Part shown: positions 20,106 through 29,474 of the stretch, piece after piece
How the letters are laid out: each line of letters starts with the position of its first letter
How positions within the stretch are numbered: the stretch's first letter is position 1
Virus record (IMG/VR): IMGVR_UViG_3300036790_000230
Location: 1 to 37,260 of that record
From: a virus
Length of the DNA stretch: 37,260 bases
Direction: 5' to 3' (one strand)
The notes under the pieces: model-generated
What the model was told of the DNA's origin: nothing
Database searches by the model: none
Seen by the model: the letters and a program-made list of their open reading frames with translations, nothing else
Made by a program: the position numbers and the translations under genes

Positions 20106-21121
20106 CCGCCGTAATTCGTGCCTATGATGCTGCGATCGACTCCGTGGACAAGGCCGATCGCTCGCTCGTCGCGCGCATCAATACGGCCGGGGTGGACCGC
20201 TACAACACGGTGATCGATCCCCGCGGCGCGAATCTCCGCAACTATCAGAAGAACCCCCAGTTCCTGTGGGAGCACGGCCGCGACCCCCGTCGCCACACCG
20301 ATCCGATCGGCCGCAATGTCTGGATCAAGACCAACGGTGGCCAGCGTCCCACGGAGCTCCTGGCACGCACCAAGTTCCTGAACGACGAGTTCTCCCAGCA
20401 GCGCTACGAGTGGTATCGCGACGGGGTCCTGAACGCCTTCAGCGTCAACATCCTGCCCGTGCATGAGCGATGCGGCCCCCCCACGGGGGAGGAGATCCGC
20501 GCGGTGCCCGAATGGGGCAACGTCGCGACGATCTACCGCGAGTGGGACCTGGCCGAATATTCGGGGACGGTTATACCTGGAAATGCTGATTGCCTGGTGA
20601 GCGAGCGGGCCGCGAAGATGCTCGACCTCGTCTCCCGCAACCTGCTCTGGCTCCCCGATGACGTGCGTCCGCTGGTCGAGGGCCGGGCGTCGGTGAAGCG
20701 GTACATCACCCACTCCGGCGACAAATGGATCGTCCATGCCGAGGACGGCAAGGTGCTGGGCGAGCACGACTCGGAGGAGGGTGCGAAGGAGCAGCTCGAG
20801 GCGGTCGAGGCGCACAAGCACGACGATCGCAAGGCCAACCCCGGCAAGCCGCCGGTGGCCAACGGGCGGACGGCACCGTACGTCGACACCGACGGCCAGA
20901 CCTGGGCGGTGCGCAGCGCCGAGGGCGTGGCGCTGGCCCTGTACGACGATGCGACGATTGCCGACGAGGCGCTCCGGCTGATGCTCGCCGCGAAGCCGGG
21001 AGGCCCCCGCGGCTTCGAGCGAACCCTGGTGGCGATGCTGGTCGAGCAGCGGGCCCACACCGAGCAACTCTTCGAAGACATGATTGGGCGGCTGGAGCTG
21101 AAGCTCTACGGCCGCGTATGA
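20102..21121 (+). CDS. HK97-family prohead protease
   Basis: A 339-residue U35-type protease that cleaves capsid proteins during head maturation. INTAGVDRYNTVIDPRGANL, LWEHGRDP (His58), AFSVNILPV (Ser114) and EWDLAEYSGTVIPGNADC give the fold and the catalytic His and Ser. After residue 200 a C-terminal extension has a DUF2188-like domain (KWIVHAEDGKVLGEHDSEEG) and further helices. The C-terminal extension may act as scaffold. It lies before the capsid gene as usual. Confidence 0.9.
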   Translation: MTAVIRAYDAAIDSVDKADRSLVARINTAGVDRYNTVIDPRGANLRNYQKNPQFLWEHGRDPRRHTDPIGRNVWIKTNGGQRPTELLARTKFLNDEFSQQRYEWYRDGVLNAFSVNILPVHERCGPPTGEEIRAVPEWGNVATIYREWDLAEYSGTVIPGNADCLVSERAAKMLDLVSRNLLWLPDDVRPLVEGRASVKRYITHSGDKWIVHAEDGKVLGEHDSEEGAKEQLEAVEAHKHDDRKANPGKPPVANGRTAPYVDTDGQTWAVRSAEGVALALYDDATIADEALRLMLAAKPGGPRGFERTLVAMLVEQRAHTEQLFEDMIGRLELKLYGRV

Positions 21122-21140
21122 CCGAAGCACGTTTCGTTTG

Positions 21141-22829
21141 ATGTGCACGATGATGACCGACCAGACGCAAGCCCCGGAGTGTCCTTCGAGGCCACAGGGG
21201 ATGCTGCGCCGGAGGTTCGGCACTTCGATGACTGCCACGCTGGCACTCATTGGGGTGATCACAGTGGAAACCGCGTTCATCGAGTTCACCACCAAGGTGG
21301 GCTCGTGGGAAGCCGGCGCGATCGAGACCATGCCGCGAGCCGTCGCGGATGGCTACGTCGCCGCCGGGCAGGCAAAACCGAGCGACCAGACCGCACACCT
21401 GCGGGCGTCGCTCCAGGCGGACCAGACCCGCCAGATCGCCGGGCTCGAGGAGCGGCTCCTGAAGGCGCTCAAGCCCGAGACATCGGGCAACGTCGAGCGG
21501 GGCCGGCTCAAGCCCCCCGGCGCCGGCGGGGCCGAGATCGAGCGGATCGAGAACGGCGATCGGCTCGATCCGGCCAAGCTCAAGAAGGAGGAGCGCTGGT
21601 ATCACGCCGGCCAGATGGTCCGGGCTGTGCTCTGCGCCCAGGCCACCGACACGCCGCCGGAGGACAGGGATTGGGGCCGCAGCCTGCTCCACAACCTCTA
21701 CTGCCAGAAGAAGAGGGTGGAGTACAAGGTCAACGAGGGCGACGGCGACAGGGATATCGCCCGCTACAGCGACAATGTGGGCGTCACCCGGACCGGCACC
21801 GACTCGGTATCGGGCGGCACGACCTATGGCTTCCTGGTCAGGCCCGAGTGGTCCGACTCCCTCTTCCGGATTCCGATCGAGGAGTCCGTGATCGAGCCCT
21901 ATGCCTTCGATGTCCCGGTCGGGCAGGCGCTCGAATTCAATATGCCCGCGCTCGACCAGTACACCACCCCGACGGCGGGCCAGTCCGCGGCCTATGCGGG
22001 CTTCCAGCTCTCCAGAAAGGGCGAGATCACCGCGCGGTCGCCGTCGGACGGCAAGGTCAACGAGATCAATTACAAGATCACCGACCTGACCGCCTATACG
22101 ACGTATTCCAGGGACCTGGACGCGGACGCCTTCATCCGGATCGGCTCGCTGATCCAGCAGGTGCTGGGGCAGGCGTTCCAGTGGAAGAAGGATTATGAGT
22201 TCATGCAGGGCAACGGCGTCGGGATGCCGCTCGGCATCCTGAACGGGGGCGCCCTCGCCGCCAACCTGCAGGCCTCGATCCTCAACGTGGATCGGTTCGC
22301 CGCGAACACGATCACGTATGAGGACACCGTCAACATGATGCAGCAGATCCACCCCGCCTACTGGAAGGAGATGTACTGGATCACCAACTCGGCGCAGACG
22401 CTGTCCCAGCTCGTCTCGATCAAGGATGACGCGGGCAACCGGGTCTTCCTGCCGAACTCGCTGGTCGGCCAGTGGATGACGCCAGCCCTGATGGGCGAGG
22501 GGAAGCCCTACAACAACCTCACCTACCAGGCGCAGGGCATGATGCAGGGCAAGCCCGTCCTGTTCTCGGAGAAGCTGCCGCAGCTCGGGAGCACGGGCGA
22601 CCTGATCCTGACCAACCCGCGATATGCCTACGGGGTGGCGACCCGGGCCGGCGTGGAGATGGCGATGTCCGAGCACTTCCTCTTCAGCACGGACCAGATC
22701 GCCATGCGGTGGAAGCTGCGCAACGACGCCAAGCCGCTGCTGCGCGGGCCCTACATCCAGTCGGATGGCGGCAAGACCTCCGGCAATTCCAAGACGTCCT
22801 GGTGCTCGGTCCTGGCGGCCCATACCTGA
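21141..22829 (+). CDS. HK97-fold major capsid protein
   Basis: A capsid protein of about 560 residues. The C-terminal 380 residues have the HK97 order (IEESVIEPYAFDVPVGQALE, ITDLTAYTTYSRDLDADAFI, MQGNGVGMPLGILNG, and the P-domain region to LVGQWMTPALMGEGKPYNNL). The N-terminal 150 residues are charged and helical, like the scaffold delta-domain removed by the protease. Starts at 21141, 21228 and GTG 21264 are all possible; from 21264 (METAFIEFTTKVGS) the sequence looks native. None has an ideal ribosome site. The next gene follows after GGAAGGAGGAG. Confidence 0.93.
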   Translation: MCTMMTDQTQAPECPSRPQGMLRRRFGTSMTATLALIGVITVETAFIEFTTKVGSWEAGAIETMPRAVADGYVAAGQAKPSDQTAHLRASLQADQTRQIAGLEERLLKALKPETSGNVERGRLKPPGAGGAEIERIENGDRLDPAKLKKEERWYHAGQMVRAVLCAQATDTPPEDRDWGRSLLHNLYCQKKRVEYKVNEGDGDRDIARYSDNVGVTRTGTDSVSGGTTYGFLVRPEWSDSLFRIPIEESVIEPYAFDVPVGQALEFNMPALDQYTTPTAGQSAAYAGFQLSRKGEITARSPSDGKVNEINYKITDLTAYTTYSRDLDADAFIRIGSLIQQVLGQAFQWKKDYEFMQGNGVGMPLGILNGGALAANLQASILNVDRFAANTITYEDTVNMMQQIHPAYWKEMYWITNSAQTLSQLVSIKDDAGNRVFLPNSLVGQWMTPALMGEGKPYNNLTYQAQGMMQGKPVLFSEKLPQLGSTGDLILTNPRYAYGVATRAGVEMAMSEHFLFSTDQIAMRWKLRNDAKPLLRGPYIQSDGGKTSGNSKTSWCSVLAAHT

Positions 22830-22844
22830 GGAAGGAGGAGTTCC

Positions 22845-23342
22845 ATGTTCGCATCGAGATTCTTCACAGACGTCTTCTCCTTCCTGGACGACGGCATCGC
22901 GGTTGGCGCGCTCGCCGCGTCGGGCACACACTCGGGCTCGGCGATGCAGGTGGGCGGCTCCGCGGCCGTGCCCTGGCGCAAGATCGGCTTCATCCTCGAG
23001 ATGGCTTCGGGCTCGACGTCGGCCGGGACCGTGACGTTCTACTTGCAGACATCGACGGCGTCGGCCGGGACGTTCGCCACGTTCTCGACCGCCAACAACA
23101 GCAATAGCTCGATCGTGGCCTCCGTGTCGAGCGCCGGCAAGTGGTACATCTATGCCGAGGCCCGCGGCGAGATGTTCACGGACCTGGGCACCAACGGCTA
23201 CTGGGTCAAGCCGGTGATCGCCCAGTCCGCCGTGGTCTGCCCGGTCGCGCTGACCGCGCTCGGGTTCGTCGAGGGCTCGCAGCCGGCGTCGAACTACAAC
23301 GAGTCGACGCTCGGCGGCGTCACCACGTTCATCCTGATGTGA
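22845..23342 (+). CDS. Capsid-associated structural protein, unnamed
   Basis: A 165-residue protein with a strong ribosome site (GAAGGAGGAGTTCC before ATG 22845). Beta-rich and Ser/Thr/Gly-rich (GSAMQVGGSAAVPWRKIGFI, GTVTFYLQTSTASAGTFATF). Position directly behind the capsid protein and the jelly-roll-like pattern suggest a decoration or head-fibre protein. I do not recognise a family. It is followed by a terminator-like hairpin. Confidence 0.7.
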   Translation: MFASRFFTDVFSFLDDGIAVGALAASGTHSGSAMQVGGSAAVPWRKIGFILEMASGSTSAGTVTFYLQTSTASAGTFATFSTANNSNSSIVASVSSAGKWYIYAEARGEMFTDLGTNGYWVKPVIAQSAVVCPVALTALGFVEGSQPASNYNESTLGGVTTFILM

Positions 23343-23348
23343 CCTCCA

Positions 23349-23382
23349 GCCCCGGTGGCCGGGTGGCCGGGCCGGGGCCTTT
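23349..23382 (+). terminator. Hairpin after capsid genes, probable terminator
   Basis: GCCCCGG (23349-23355) pairs with CCGGGGC (23372-23378), with an inner GGCC/GGCC pairing, and is followed by cttt. It separates the capsid genes from the glycosyltransferase, one of the few non-overlapping junctions in the virion block. Confidence 0.55.
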
Positions 23383-23399
23383 CCCATCCAGACGAGCCC

Positions 23400-24386
23400 A
23401 TGACACCAAGACTCACCATCGGCATCCCGACCCACGACCGGCCGGAGATGCTCCGTCGCGCCATCGGCTCGGCCATGGCACAGACCGTGCCGTGCGAGAT
23501 CGTCGTGATCCACGACGGCCCCGACGAGGATGCGACCCGTCTCGCCATACGCCAGGCGGCCGGGGACCATCCGACATTCACGAAGGGGGTCCTGTACAGG
23601 CACAGGGAGGCCATTGGCCTGTGGGCCAACTGGGACGCGGCGGCCCGCGACTGCGACACCGAATTCTTCCTGTGGCTCCAGGATGACGACGTCCTGCGGC
23701 CCACCGTGGCCTCGCGCGTTGCGGCGGCATTCGACCGCTTCCCCGAGGCCGATACCTGGATCGCGCAGAACAAGCTTGCCCTGGATGGCCGGCACATCTG
23801 GTGGAACAACGGCAACGGCCCGTGGGTCCCGCTCGAGGCCGATGGGGGCATCGACGAGTGGGAATGCCAGGTCTTCCGGCCCACCAGCTACTTCCTGTCG
23901 TGGTCTCTCTCGCCCGCGGTGGCCTTCCGCTGCGGTCCGAACTTCACCGATAGCCTCGACGCCATGCCGGCCGATTGCGCGATCTTCGCCGAGCGGCTGA
24001 TCCTGGCGGGGATGCGGGGCAAGTTCGTGGCGGACCCGATGGTGGCGGGGCTCTGGATACAGCACAAGGACAACGAGCACAGGAAGCTCCACGACGACCA
24101 GCCGCGGCAATCACGCATCCTGATCGACCGGCTCGATCGGCTGATGGACGCCACGCCCGACTGGCCCGAGATCCTCGACCTGTGGGCCCGGCTGCAACAC
24201 CCGCAGTGGGTCGTCGGCTGGATGGGCGACCTCGATCACGTCCAGCGGGAGGGCGGCCCGAGTCGGCACGGGCAGGCGATCCGCGAGGTGCTGTTCAAGT
24301 CGCTCGAGGGCCGGGTCAAATTCGTCCCCCGCTACCGATGGTGGCGGCGGGCGATCGATCGCATCGTCGGGAGGGCGGCGCTGTGA
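23400..24386 (+). CDS. Family 2 glycosyltransferase
   Basis: A 328-residue GT-A fold enzyme. TIGIPTHDRPEMLRRAIGSA and VVIHDGPDEDA form the nucleotide-sugar binding start, and FLWLQDDDVLRP holds the DxD metal motif. The C-terminal part is helical and less conserved. Start ATG 23400 is chosen over the more upstream frame start at 23355, which lies in the hairpin. It ends in a GTGA overlap with the spike gene. A glycosyltransferase in the middle of the structural genes suggests modification of virion proteins or of the host surface; sugar and acceptor unknown. Confidence 0.88.
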   Translation: MTPRLTIGIPTHDRPEMLRRAIGSAMAQTVPCEIVVIHDGPDEDATRLAIRQAAGDHPTFTKGVLYRHREAIGLWANWDAAARDCDTEFFLWLQDDDVLRPTVASRVAAAFDRFPEADTWIAQNKLALDGRHIWWNNGNGPWVPLEADGGIDEWECQVFRPTSYFLSWSLSPAVAFRCGPNFTDSLDAMPADCAIFAERLILAGMRGKFVADPMVAGLWIQHKDNEHRKLHDDQPRQSRILIDRLDRLMDATPDWPEILDLWARLQHPQWVVGWMGDLDHVQREGGPSRHGQAIREVLFKSLEGRVKFVPRYRWWRRAIDRIVGRAAL

Positions 24387-25939
24387 CGGCACAGTATGTC
24401 CCGCAGGTGTCGGTCGCGGTGCAATATGCGTCGCTGGTCGGATGCGTGGCGGACGGCGCGACCGACAACACCGCGACGATCCAGGCCGTGCTCGATGCCT
24501 ACGGGTCGGCCGCCGCCCCGCTGGAATTCGTGTTCGACCAGCCCGGGACCACGCTGATCGCCGGCACGGTGTACTGCTGGTCGAACCAGACCCTCCGGGG
24601 CATCGCCGGCGCGGGGCTCAAGAAGGCCGGATACCCGGCCACCAACGGCTGGGCCCTCTTCAGCAACAAGCACCCGGCCGTCACCGGGACCACCCCGACC
24701 GATCAGTACATCACGCTCCGGGACCTGGCGATCGACGGCAACAAGCTCGGCGGCGCCAACGGGGTCAGCGGCGGCGGCTCGACCCCCTTCGAGAGCCCGG
24801 CCGGCTATGTCGTGCCGACGCTGGGATTCTACGGGGTTTCCTTCCTCCGACTCGATAATGTGCACATCGTCAATTCTCCTTCCTATGGATTCCACCTCGC
24901 GAACGTGCAGCATGGCCTGGTGCTCGGCTGCTCGAAGTTCAACACGACCGACAACTTCGGCGGCGACGACTGCTACCACCTCAACGGCGGCTGCCTGGAT
25001 GTCCATTGCATCGGCTTCGGCGGGTCCGCGAACGACGACAATTGGAGCATCTGCGGCAACGACGGCAACGACCTCGTCAGCCCCACGATCACCTTCAAGC
25101 CGGGGACCGTGGCGCAGGGGCCGATCGTGCACTGCTCGATCCGCGACTCGGTATTTTCGCTGCCGACCTCCTCGTCCCCGCTCGGCAACGCGGGCCGATT
25201 CCTGAGCTCGAACCCCGCGTCGTACATCGAGGATTTCGTCATCGACAACGTCACGATGCCCTGCAACAACCGGGGCATCCGGATGGACAACTTCGGGGTC
25301 GCGCTCGGCAACGGCCTGTACCGCGCGATCACGATCGCGAATTGCACATTCTACCTGACCCCGCTGGCGAGCGGCACGCCGACCTATGCCGGGATCATCG
25401 ATATTGGATTCAATGGGAACGGGGCAACCGTCGACAACATCAATATCCACGATGTTGTGATGAAGCCGTCCGGCGGTGCCCTCTCGTTCCCGGCCCTGAT
25501 CCGCGTCGCCGCGGGCGGGACCGTGACGGCGATGAAGATCCACGATGCCTACCTCGCCGACCCGAATGGATATGTCTCGACCGCCCCCATCATCCTCGCC
25601 GGCACGGCCACGACCGCCGACGTCGCCGGCCTGGTGATCTCCCGCGGGACGCAATCGACGCTGGCGCAGCCCGCGATCTCCTGCACGGGGACGGTCGGAC
25701 GGCTCCGGGCGAACGGCGGCCATGTGGATCGGATGAGCAACGTCGTCAACGTCTCGGCCGGGACGACGACCGACGTCGGAGCGGCCGGCTACAGCCACAC
25801 CAATGCAAATGGCGGCGCGTCGTTCGCGCAGTCGTCCACGGGGACATTCTCGCGGCTGAGGGCCGCCTGCTCGGACACGGCGCTGCTCAGCTCCGGGACG
25901 ATCGCGAGCAACAAGAACGACGGGACGCAGGACAGCTAA
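24383..25939 (+). CDS. Right-handed beta-helix tailspike-like protein
   Basis: A 518-residue protein from GTG at 24383. The start (VGCVADGATDNTATIQAVLD) is the hallmark entry of phage pectate-lyase-like spikes (DGxxDnTaaiq). Following repeats of short strands (ITLRDLAIDGNKLGG, VHIVNSPSYGFHLANVQHGL, FVIDNVTMPCNNRGIRM, ITIANCTFYL) form a parallel beta-helix. The C-terminus is Ser/Thr/Ala-rich. Likely a receptor-binding or depolymerising spike. Catalytic residues cannot be assigned. Location before the connector genes is odd for a tailspike and could mean a head-attached fibre. Confidence 0.8.
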   Translation: MTAQYVPQVSVAVQYASLVGCVADGATDNTATIQAVLDAYGSAAAPLEFVFDQPGTTLIAGTVYCWSNQTLRGIAGAGLKKAGYPATNGWALFSNKHPAVTGTTPTDQYITLRDLAIDGNKLGGANGVSGGGSTPFESPAGYVVPTLGFYGVSFLRLDNVHIVNSPSYGFHLANVQHGLVLGCSKFNTTDNFGGDDCYHLNGGCLDVHCIGFGGSANDDNWSICGNDGNDLVSPTITFKPGTVAQGPIVHCSIRDSVFSLPTSSSPLGNAGRFLSSNPASYIEDFVIDNVTMPCNNRGIRMDNFGVALGNGLYRAITIANCTFYLTPLASGTPTYAGIIDIGFNGNGATVDNINIHDVVMKPSGGALSFPALIRVAAGGTVTAMKIHDAYLADPNGYVSTAPIILAGTATTADVAGLVISRGTQSTLAQPAISCTGTVGRLRANGGHVDRMSNVVNVSAGTTTDVGAAGYSHTNANGGASFAQSSTGTFSRLRAACSDTALLSSGTIASNKNDGTQDS

Positions 25940-27793
25940 ATGTCATACACCGTCTATCTGACCGAACCGTTCAGCGGGACGGCCTCGACCGTGCTGACGT
26001 CGCTCGCCGACGGATTCTGGCCGAATGATGCGACCCACGTCGGCGGCTCGAATGCGATCGAGATCGACGGCACCGGCTGGACCTTCCTGTCGGGGACGGA
26101 CAGCGCCAACATCACGAATCAGTCGATGCCGTCCGCGGGGAATTTCGAGGTCATCTTCCCGTTCCGCCGCAAGTCCTCGCTGGCCGGCGGCCAGAGCGCG
26201 CAGCTCGTCCTGTGGTCCACCTGGAACACATTCGCGCATCCCGTCGTGCTGATGTACTCCGACGGGGCGCGGGCGCTGTTTTCCTCCGGTTTTTCGTTCG
26301 CATCTTATGTCAGTTCGACCAATACGCCGATGGGTTCGGCCAATGCCGGACCGTCGATCAACGTGACATGGTACGTCAAGGTCACGGTGGCGACGACCGG
26401 CGGCAATACCACGTTCACGGCGTATTATTCGACCGATGGCGGGGTCACCTACACCGACATGGGGATCGCGGGGACGATCGCCACCCCCGCGTCCACGCTG
26501 TCGGTGGGGCTGTATTACGGGGCCAACGGCAATGGCGGCTGGACCGCGACGACCGGCCCGCAGATCGGGCAACTGATCGTCCAGGACCCGAGCGCGACGA
26601 CGGCCACCCTCTCGATCGCCTCGGGCTCGGGGCCGTCGGGGACCCCGGTCGAGCTGACGGTGACCCTGGACCTGCCCGCCGGCTCCGGCGGCCTCACCGT
26701 CCCCATCGCCCAGACCGGGGGGACCGGCACGCTCTCGTCGACCTCGGGCGGATCGACCGTCTCCTCGATCACGATCGCTCAGGGGGCATCGTCGGGCACC
26801 TTCTGGTGGAATTCGAGCGCGGCGGGGACCGCGAGCATCACGATCGGCCCGACGTCGCCGGTCCTGACGCTCTCCGGCTCGCCGAAGTCGTTCACGGCCA
26901 CCGACCCCTCGGCCACATATGGCCTGACCGGGCCGTCTTCCGGGCCGATCGGCGTGGCGTCGTCCGCCTTCACGCTGACGCCGTCGGGCTCGATCACCGA
27001 CACCGTCACCTTCGCCGACAGCCCGAGCGGCGGCACGTTCACGCCGACATCGCTGTCGTGGTCGTCGTCGTCGGCCGCCCAGACCTTCACGTATACCCCA
27101 GCGACGCCGGGCGCGAAGACCCTGACCCTGACGTCGGGCGCCTCGTATGCGATCACCGGCTCTCCGGCGACCTACACGGCCACCATGGTGGCGACCTCGT
27201 ATACGCTCGCGGGCCCGACGGCCGGCGTCGTGAATCAGTCCTCGACGGCGTTCACCGTGGCGCCGAACGGATCATTCACCGGGACCATCTCGGTCTCCCT
27301 GCTGGGGGCCGGGCTGGCGGGTCCGATCGTATTGGCGTGGGCCAATTCCTCGACGGCACAGGCCTTCGTGATCACCCCGCTATTGGTGGGCTCGGCCACG
27401 CTGACGCCCGGCAATTCGGGGGGGCTCACCGACGCCTCGCCGCTCGGCTACATCGCGACGGCCGCGCCGGCGACCTGGCAGCGGTGGAGCACGGTGGCCG
27501 GGTTCGCCGTCGGCCTGGCGACCGTCGAGTATCAGGTGATCACGGGATCGACCGGTGCGGTCTATTCGGCGTGGACAACCACCGGCGTGGTCGAGCAGGG
27601 CGGCGGGTCGTATGGGGCGAATGTGACGCTCCCCTCGGTGGGCGGCTACACGATCCTCTGGCGACGCTCTTCGACGGATTCGCCGCCCTATGCGACCGAA
27701 TCGACCTCGGCCACGCTGCTCATCAGCAGCGGCAATCAGGGGGCCGGCATCCTGCTGGTCGACCCGCAGGCGGGATCGGTGATCATCGGATGA
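25940..27793 (+). CDS. Fibre protein with LamG-like and Ig-like domains
   Basis: A 617-residue protein starting directly after the spike stop. Residues 1-215 look like a concanavalin/LamG-type beta-sandwich (FSGTASTVLTSLADGFWPND, GNFEVIFPFRRKSS, VTVATTGGNTTFTAYYSTDG). Residues 220-520 are three or four Ig-like Thr/Ser-rich repeats (ITDTVTFADSPSGGTFTPTS pattern repeated). A shorter beta domain ends the protein. Probably a displayed virion fibre binding host carbohydrate; that is inference from architecture and place. Confidence 0.72.
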   Translation: MSYTVYLTEPFSGTASTVLTSLADGFWPNDATHVGGSNAIEIDGTGWTFLSGTDSANITNQSMPSAGNFEVIFPFRRKSSLAGGQSAQLVLWSTWNTFAHPVVLMYSDGARALFSSGFSFASYVSSTNTPMGSANAGPSINVTWYVKVTVATTGGNTTFTAYYSTDGGVTYTDMGIAGTIATPASTLSVGLYYGANGNGGWTATTGPQIGQLIVQDPSATTATLSIASGSGPSGTPVELTVTLDLPAGSGGLTVPIAQTGGTGTLSSTSGGSTVSSITIAQGASSGTFWWNSSAAGTASITIGPTSPVLTLSGSPKSFTATDPSATYGLTGPSSGPIGVASSAFTLTPSGSITDTVTFADSPSGGTFTPTSLSWSSSSAAQTFTYTPATPGAKTLTLTSGASYAITGSPATYTATMVATSYTLAGPTAGVVNQSSTAFTVAPNGSFTGTISVSLLGAGLAGPIVLAWANSSTAQAFVITPLLVGSATLTPGNSGGLTDASPLGYIATAAPATWQRWSTVAGFAVGLATVEYQVITGSTGAVYSAWTTTGVVEQGGGSYGANVTLPSVGGYTILWRRSSTDSPPYATESTSATLLISSGNQGAGILLVDPQAGSVIIG

Positions 27794-29106
27794 GCCTCCC
27801 CGAACTCAACCTCACGCTCGGGTCCAGCCGGACGTTCGTGGTCCAGTGCTGGCAGGACTCGGCCCGGACGGTCCCGTGCGCGTTCAACGCCACCGACGCG
27901 CTCGCGGCCAACGTCTACCTCCAGCAGGGCCAGCCCCCCTATCTGCAGGGGATCACCGCGTGGTACACGGCCGGCGGCCAGCAGACCGGCTATCAGCAGG
28001 GGCAGCCGCAGGTCACCTTCACGACCGGCCTGTCCTCGCAGCTCCAGGCGGGCGTCTATTCGATCATCTTCTGGATGACCCCGCAGGGTTCGACCGAGAG
28101 TTACGCGGTCTGGGAGGGGACGCTCAAGGTCTCGCCGGGCGCGCCGTCGCCGCCGTCGGACGTGCCGCCCGACCTGATCACCGGGTCGTACTGCGTCCAG
28201 CTCCTGTCCCAGCTCGGCCCGACCGATGCCCAGCTCGAGTCGATCCCGCCGCTGATCGTCGCGGCCTCGAACGCGATCCGGTCGTGGTGCAACCGCCGAT
28301 TCGACCAGGGGATCGTGGTCGAGACGCTCCAGGCCGAATACGACGGGATGATCCGGCTGGCGCGGCCCCCCATCAATTTCATCAAGCGCATCCAGGACCA
28401 GCCTCAGCAGGCCCTCTCGATCAGCAATGGCACCGCGAATATCGCCTACGTCTATCCCGCGGCGACCGGCGACATCGCGACAGGCCAGACGATCTACGGG
28501 ATGACGCTCGAGTCGGTGACGAACGGCGTGCTGACGAGTCAGATCATCCCGTATCTGGGGAATCCGACCATCGCCGCGCTGGCGACCACCATCAACTCCT
28601 ATGCAAACGGGTGGACGGCGTCTCCCGACCCGACTTATGGCGCGTGGCCGGTGGCCGAATTGGGCTTCTCGGCATCGAAGGGCGCGGGGCCGAACGACCA
28701 GCCGTGGGGCGCGGCCCTCTTCTACGTGCTGGTCGACAGCGAGACGACCCCGCGATTCGACCCGGAGTATGGCCAGCGCACCGGGATGGTCTGGGTGGGG
28801 CGGGCCCGCAACGGCGGCGTGGCGACGCGATGGGGGCCGGGCGGCGAGGAACTGTTCGGGGTGTGGGGCTATCAGCCCGGCATCGTCAAGGTCACCTACA
28901 ACGGCGGATTTGCCACGGTCCCGCAGGAAGTGCAGCTCGCCTGCGCCGAGCTCGTCAAGGCGCAGCTCGAGCGGTTGAGGGCCCCCCTGATCCTCAAGTC
29001 GGAGGCGGCCGGCGAGTACCGATACGAGATCAACGACCGGATGGTCATGGCATTGCCGCCGCACGTCTTGCAGGGCCTCTCGCGGTGGAGGCTGACGAAC
29101 GCATGA
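27790..29106 (+). CDS. Head-tail connector with extra N-terminal domain
   Basis: A 438-residue protein (ATGA overlap at 27790). Residues 1-120 are a beta domain typical of phage fibre or baseplate N-termini (LNLTLGSSRTFVVQCWQDSA, YAVWEGTLKVSPGAP). From about residue 145 (AASNAIRSWCNRRFDQGIVV, VTYNGGFATVPQEVQLACAE, KAQLERLRAPLILKSEAAGE) it matches gp6-type head-tail connectors. The fusion of the two is unusual. A small DNA-binding or joining role below the portal is expected. Confidence 0.75.
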   Translation: MSLPELNLTLGSSRTFVVQCWQDSARTVPCAFNATDALAANVYLQQGQPPYLQGITAWYTAGGQQTGYQQGQPQVTFTTGLSSQLQAGVYSIIFWMTPQGSTESYAVWEGTLKVSPGAPSPPSDVPPDLITGSYCVQLLSQLGPTDAQLESIPPLIVAASNAIRSWCNRRFDQGIVVETLQAEYDGMIRLARPPINFIKRIQDQPQQALSISNGTANIAYVYPAATGDIATGQTIYGMTLESVTNGVLTSQIIPYLGNPTIAALATTINSYANGWTASPDPTYGAWPVAELGFSASKGAGPNDQPWGAALFYVLVDSETTPRFDPEYGQRTGMVWVGRARNGGVATRWGPGGEELFGVWGYQPGIVKVTYNGGFATVPQEVQLACAELVKAQLERLRAPLILKSEAAGEYRYEINDRMVMALPPHVLQGLSRWRLTNA

Positions 29107-29456
29107 TGTCCCCATCCGGCATGATCCTCGTCAATACGGTGAACATTTACCGCAACACATCCGCGCAGGATGCGGACGGCGGCCCGCAGTTCACGTACCC
29201 CGCCGCGCCGTCGCTGGCCGGTCAGTCATGCTCCGTCCAGTACCAGGATACGGGCGTCGACGAGCAGACGTTCGGGCGGCTGACCGTGGTGAATATCTAC
29301 CACGTGATGTTCCGGTTCGACCCGAAATTGAAGCCGCGAGACAGGATCGTGTGGACCGACCCTTCCCCCGCCCGCACCCTGTTCGTCGAGTCCAATCCCC
29401 CCAGCGAGGCCGGGCGCCGATCGGCGTTCGTCGTCCGCGCCGTCGAGCGAATCTGA
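29103..29456 (+). CDS. Head-tail stopper (head closure) protein
   Basis: A 117-residue protein from ATG at 29103 (ATGA overlap). NTVNIYRNTSAQDADGGPQF, then GQSCSVQYQDTG and KLKPRDRIVWTDPSPARTLF match the small beta-barrel stopper proteins that follow the connector in siphoviruses. Position between connector and tail terminator agrees. Confidence 0.8.
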   Translation: MMSPSGMILVNTVNIYRNTSAQDADGGPQFTYPAAPSLAGQSCSVQYQDTGVDEQTFGRLTVVNIYHVMFRFDPKLKPRDRIVWTDPSPARTLFVESNPPSEAGRRSAFVVRAVERI

Positions 29457-29474
29457 CCCGGAGGAGCAACCGCA

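Noticed and set aside
20706-24110. A 1134-codon open frame on the - strand
   Set aside because: It runs opposite the protease, capsid and glycosyltransferase genes, which have recognisable domains; the product is a repetitive Arg/Gly/Val/Leu mix typical of the reverse of GC-rich genes.
24332-25798. A 488-codon - strand frame opposite the spike gene
   Set aside because: Arg/Asp/Val-rich reverse shadow of a clear beta-helix protein.
26212-27789. The upstream half of a 964-codon + strand frame
   Set aside because: Only the part from 27790 is a credible protein; upstream it is a shadow of the fibre gene rich in Arg/Asp/His.
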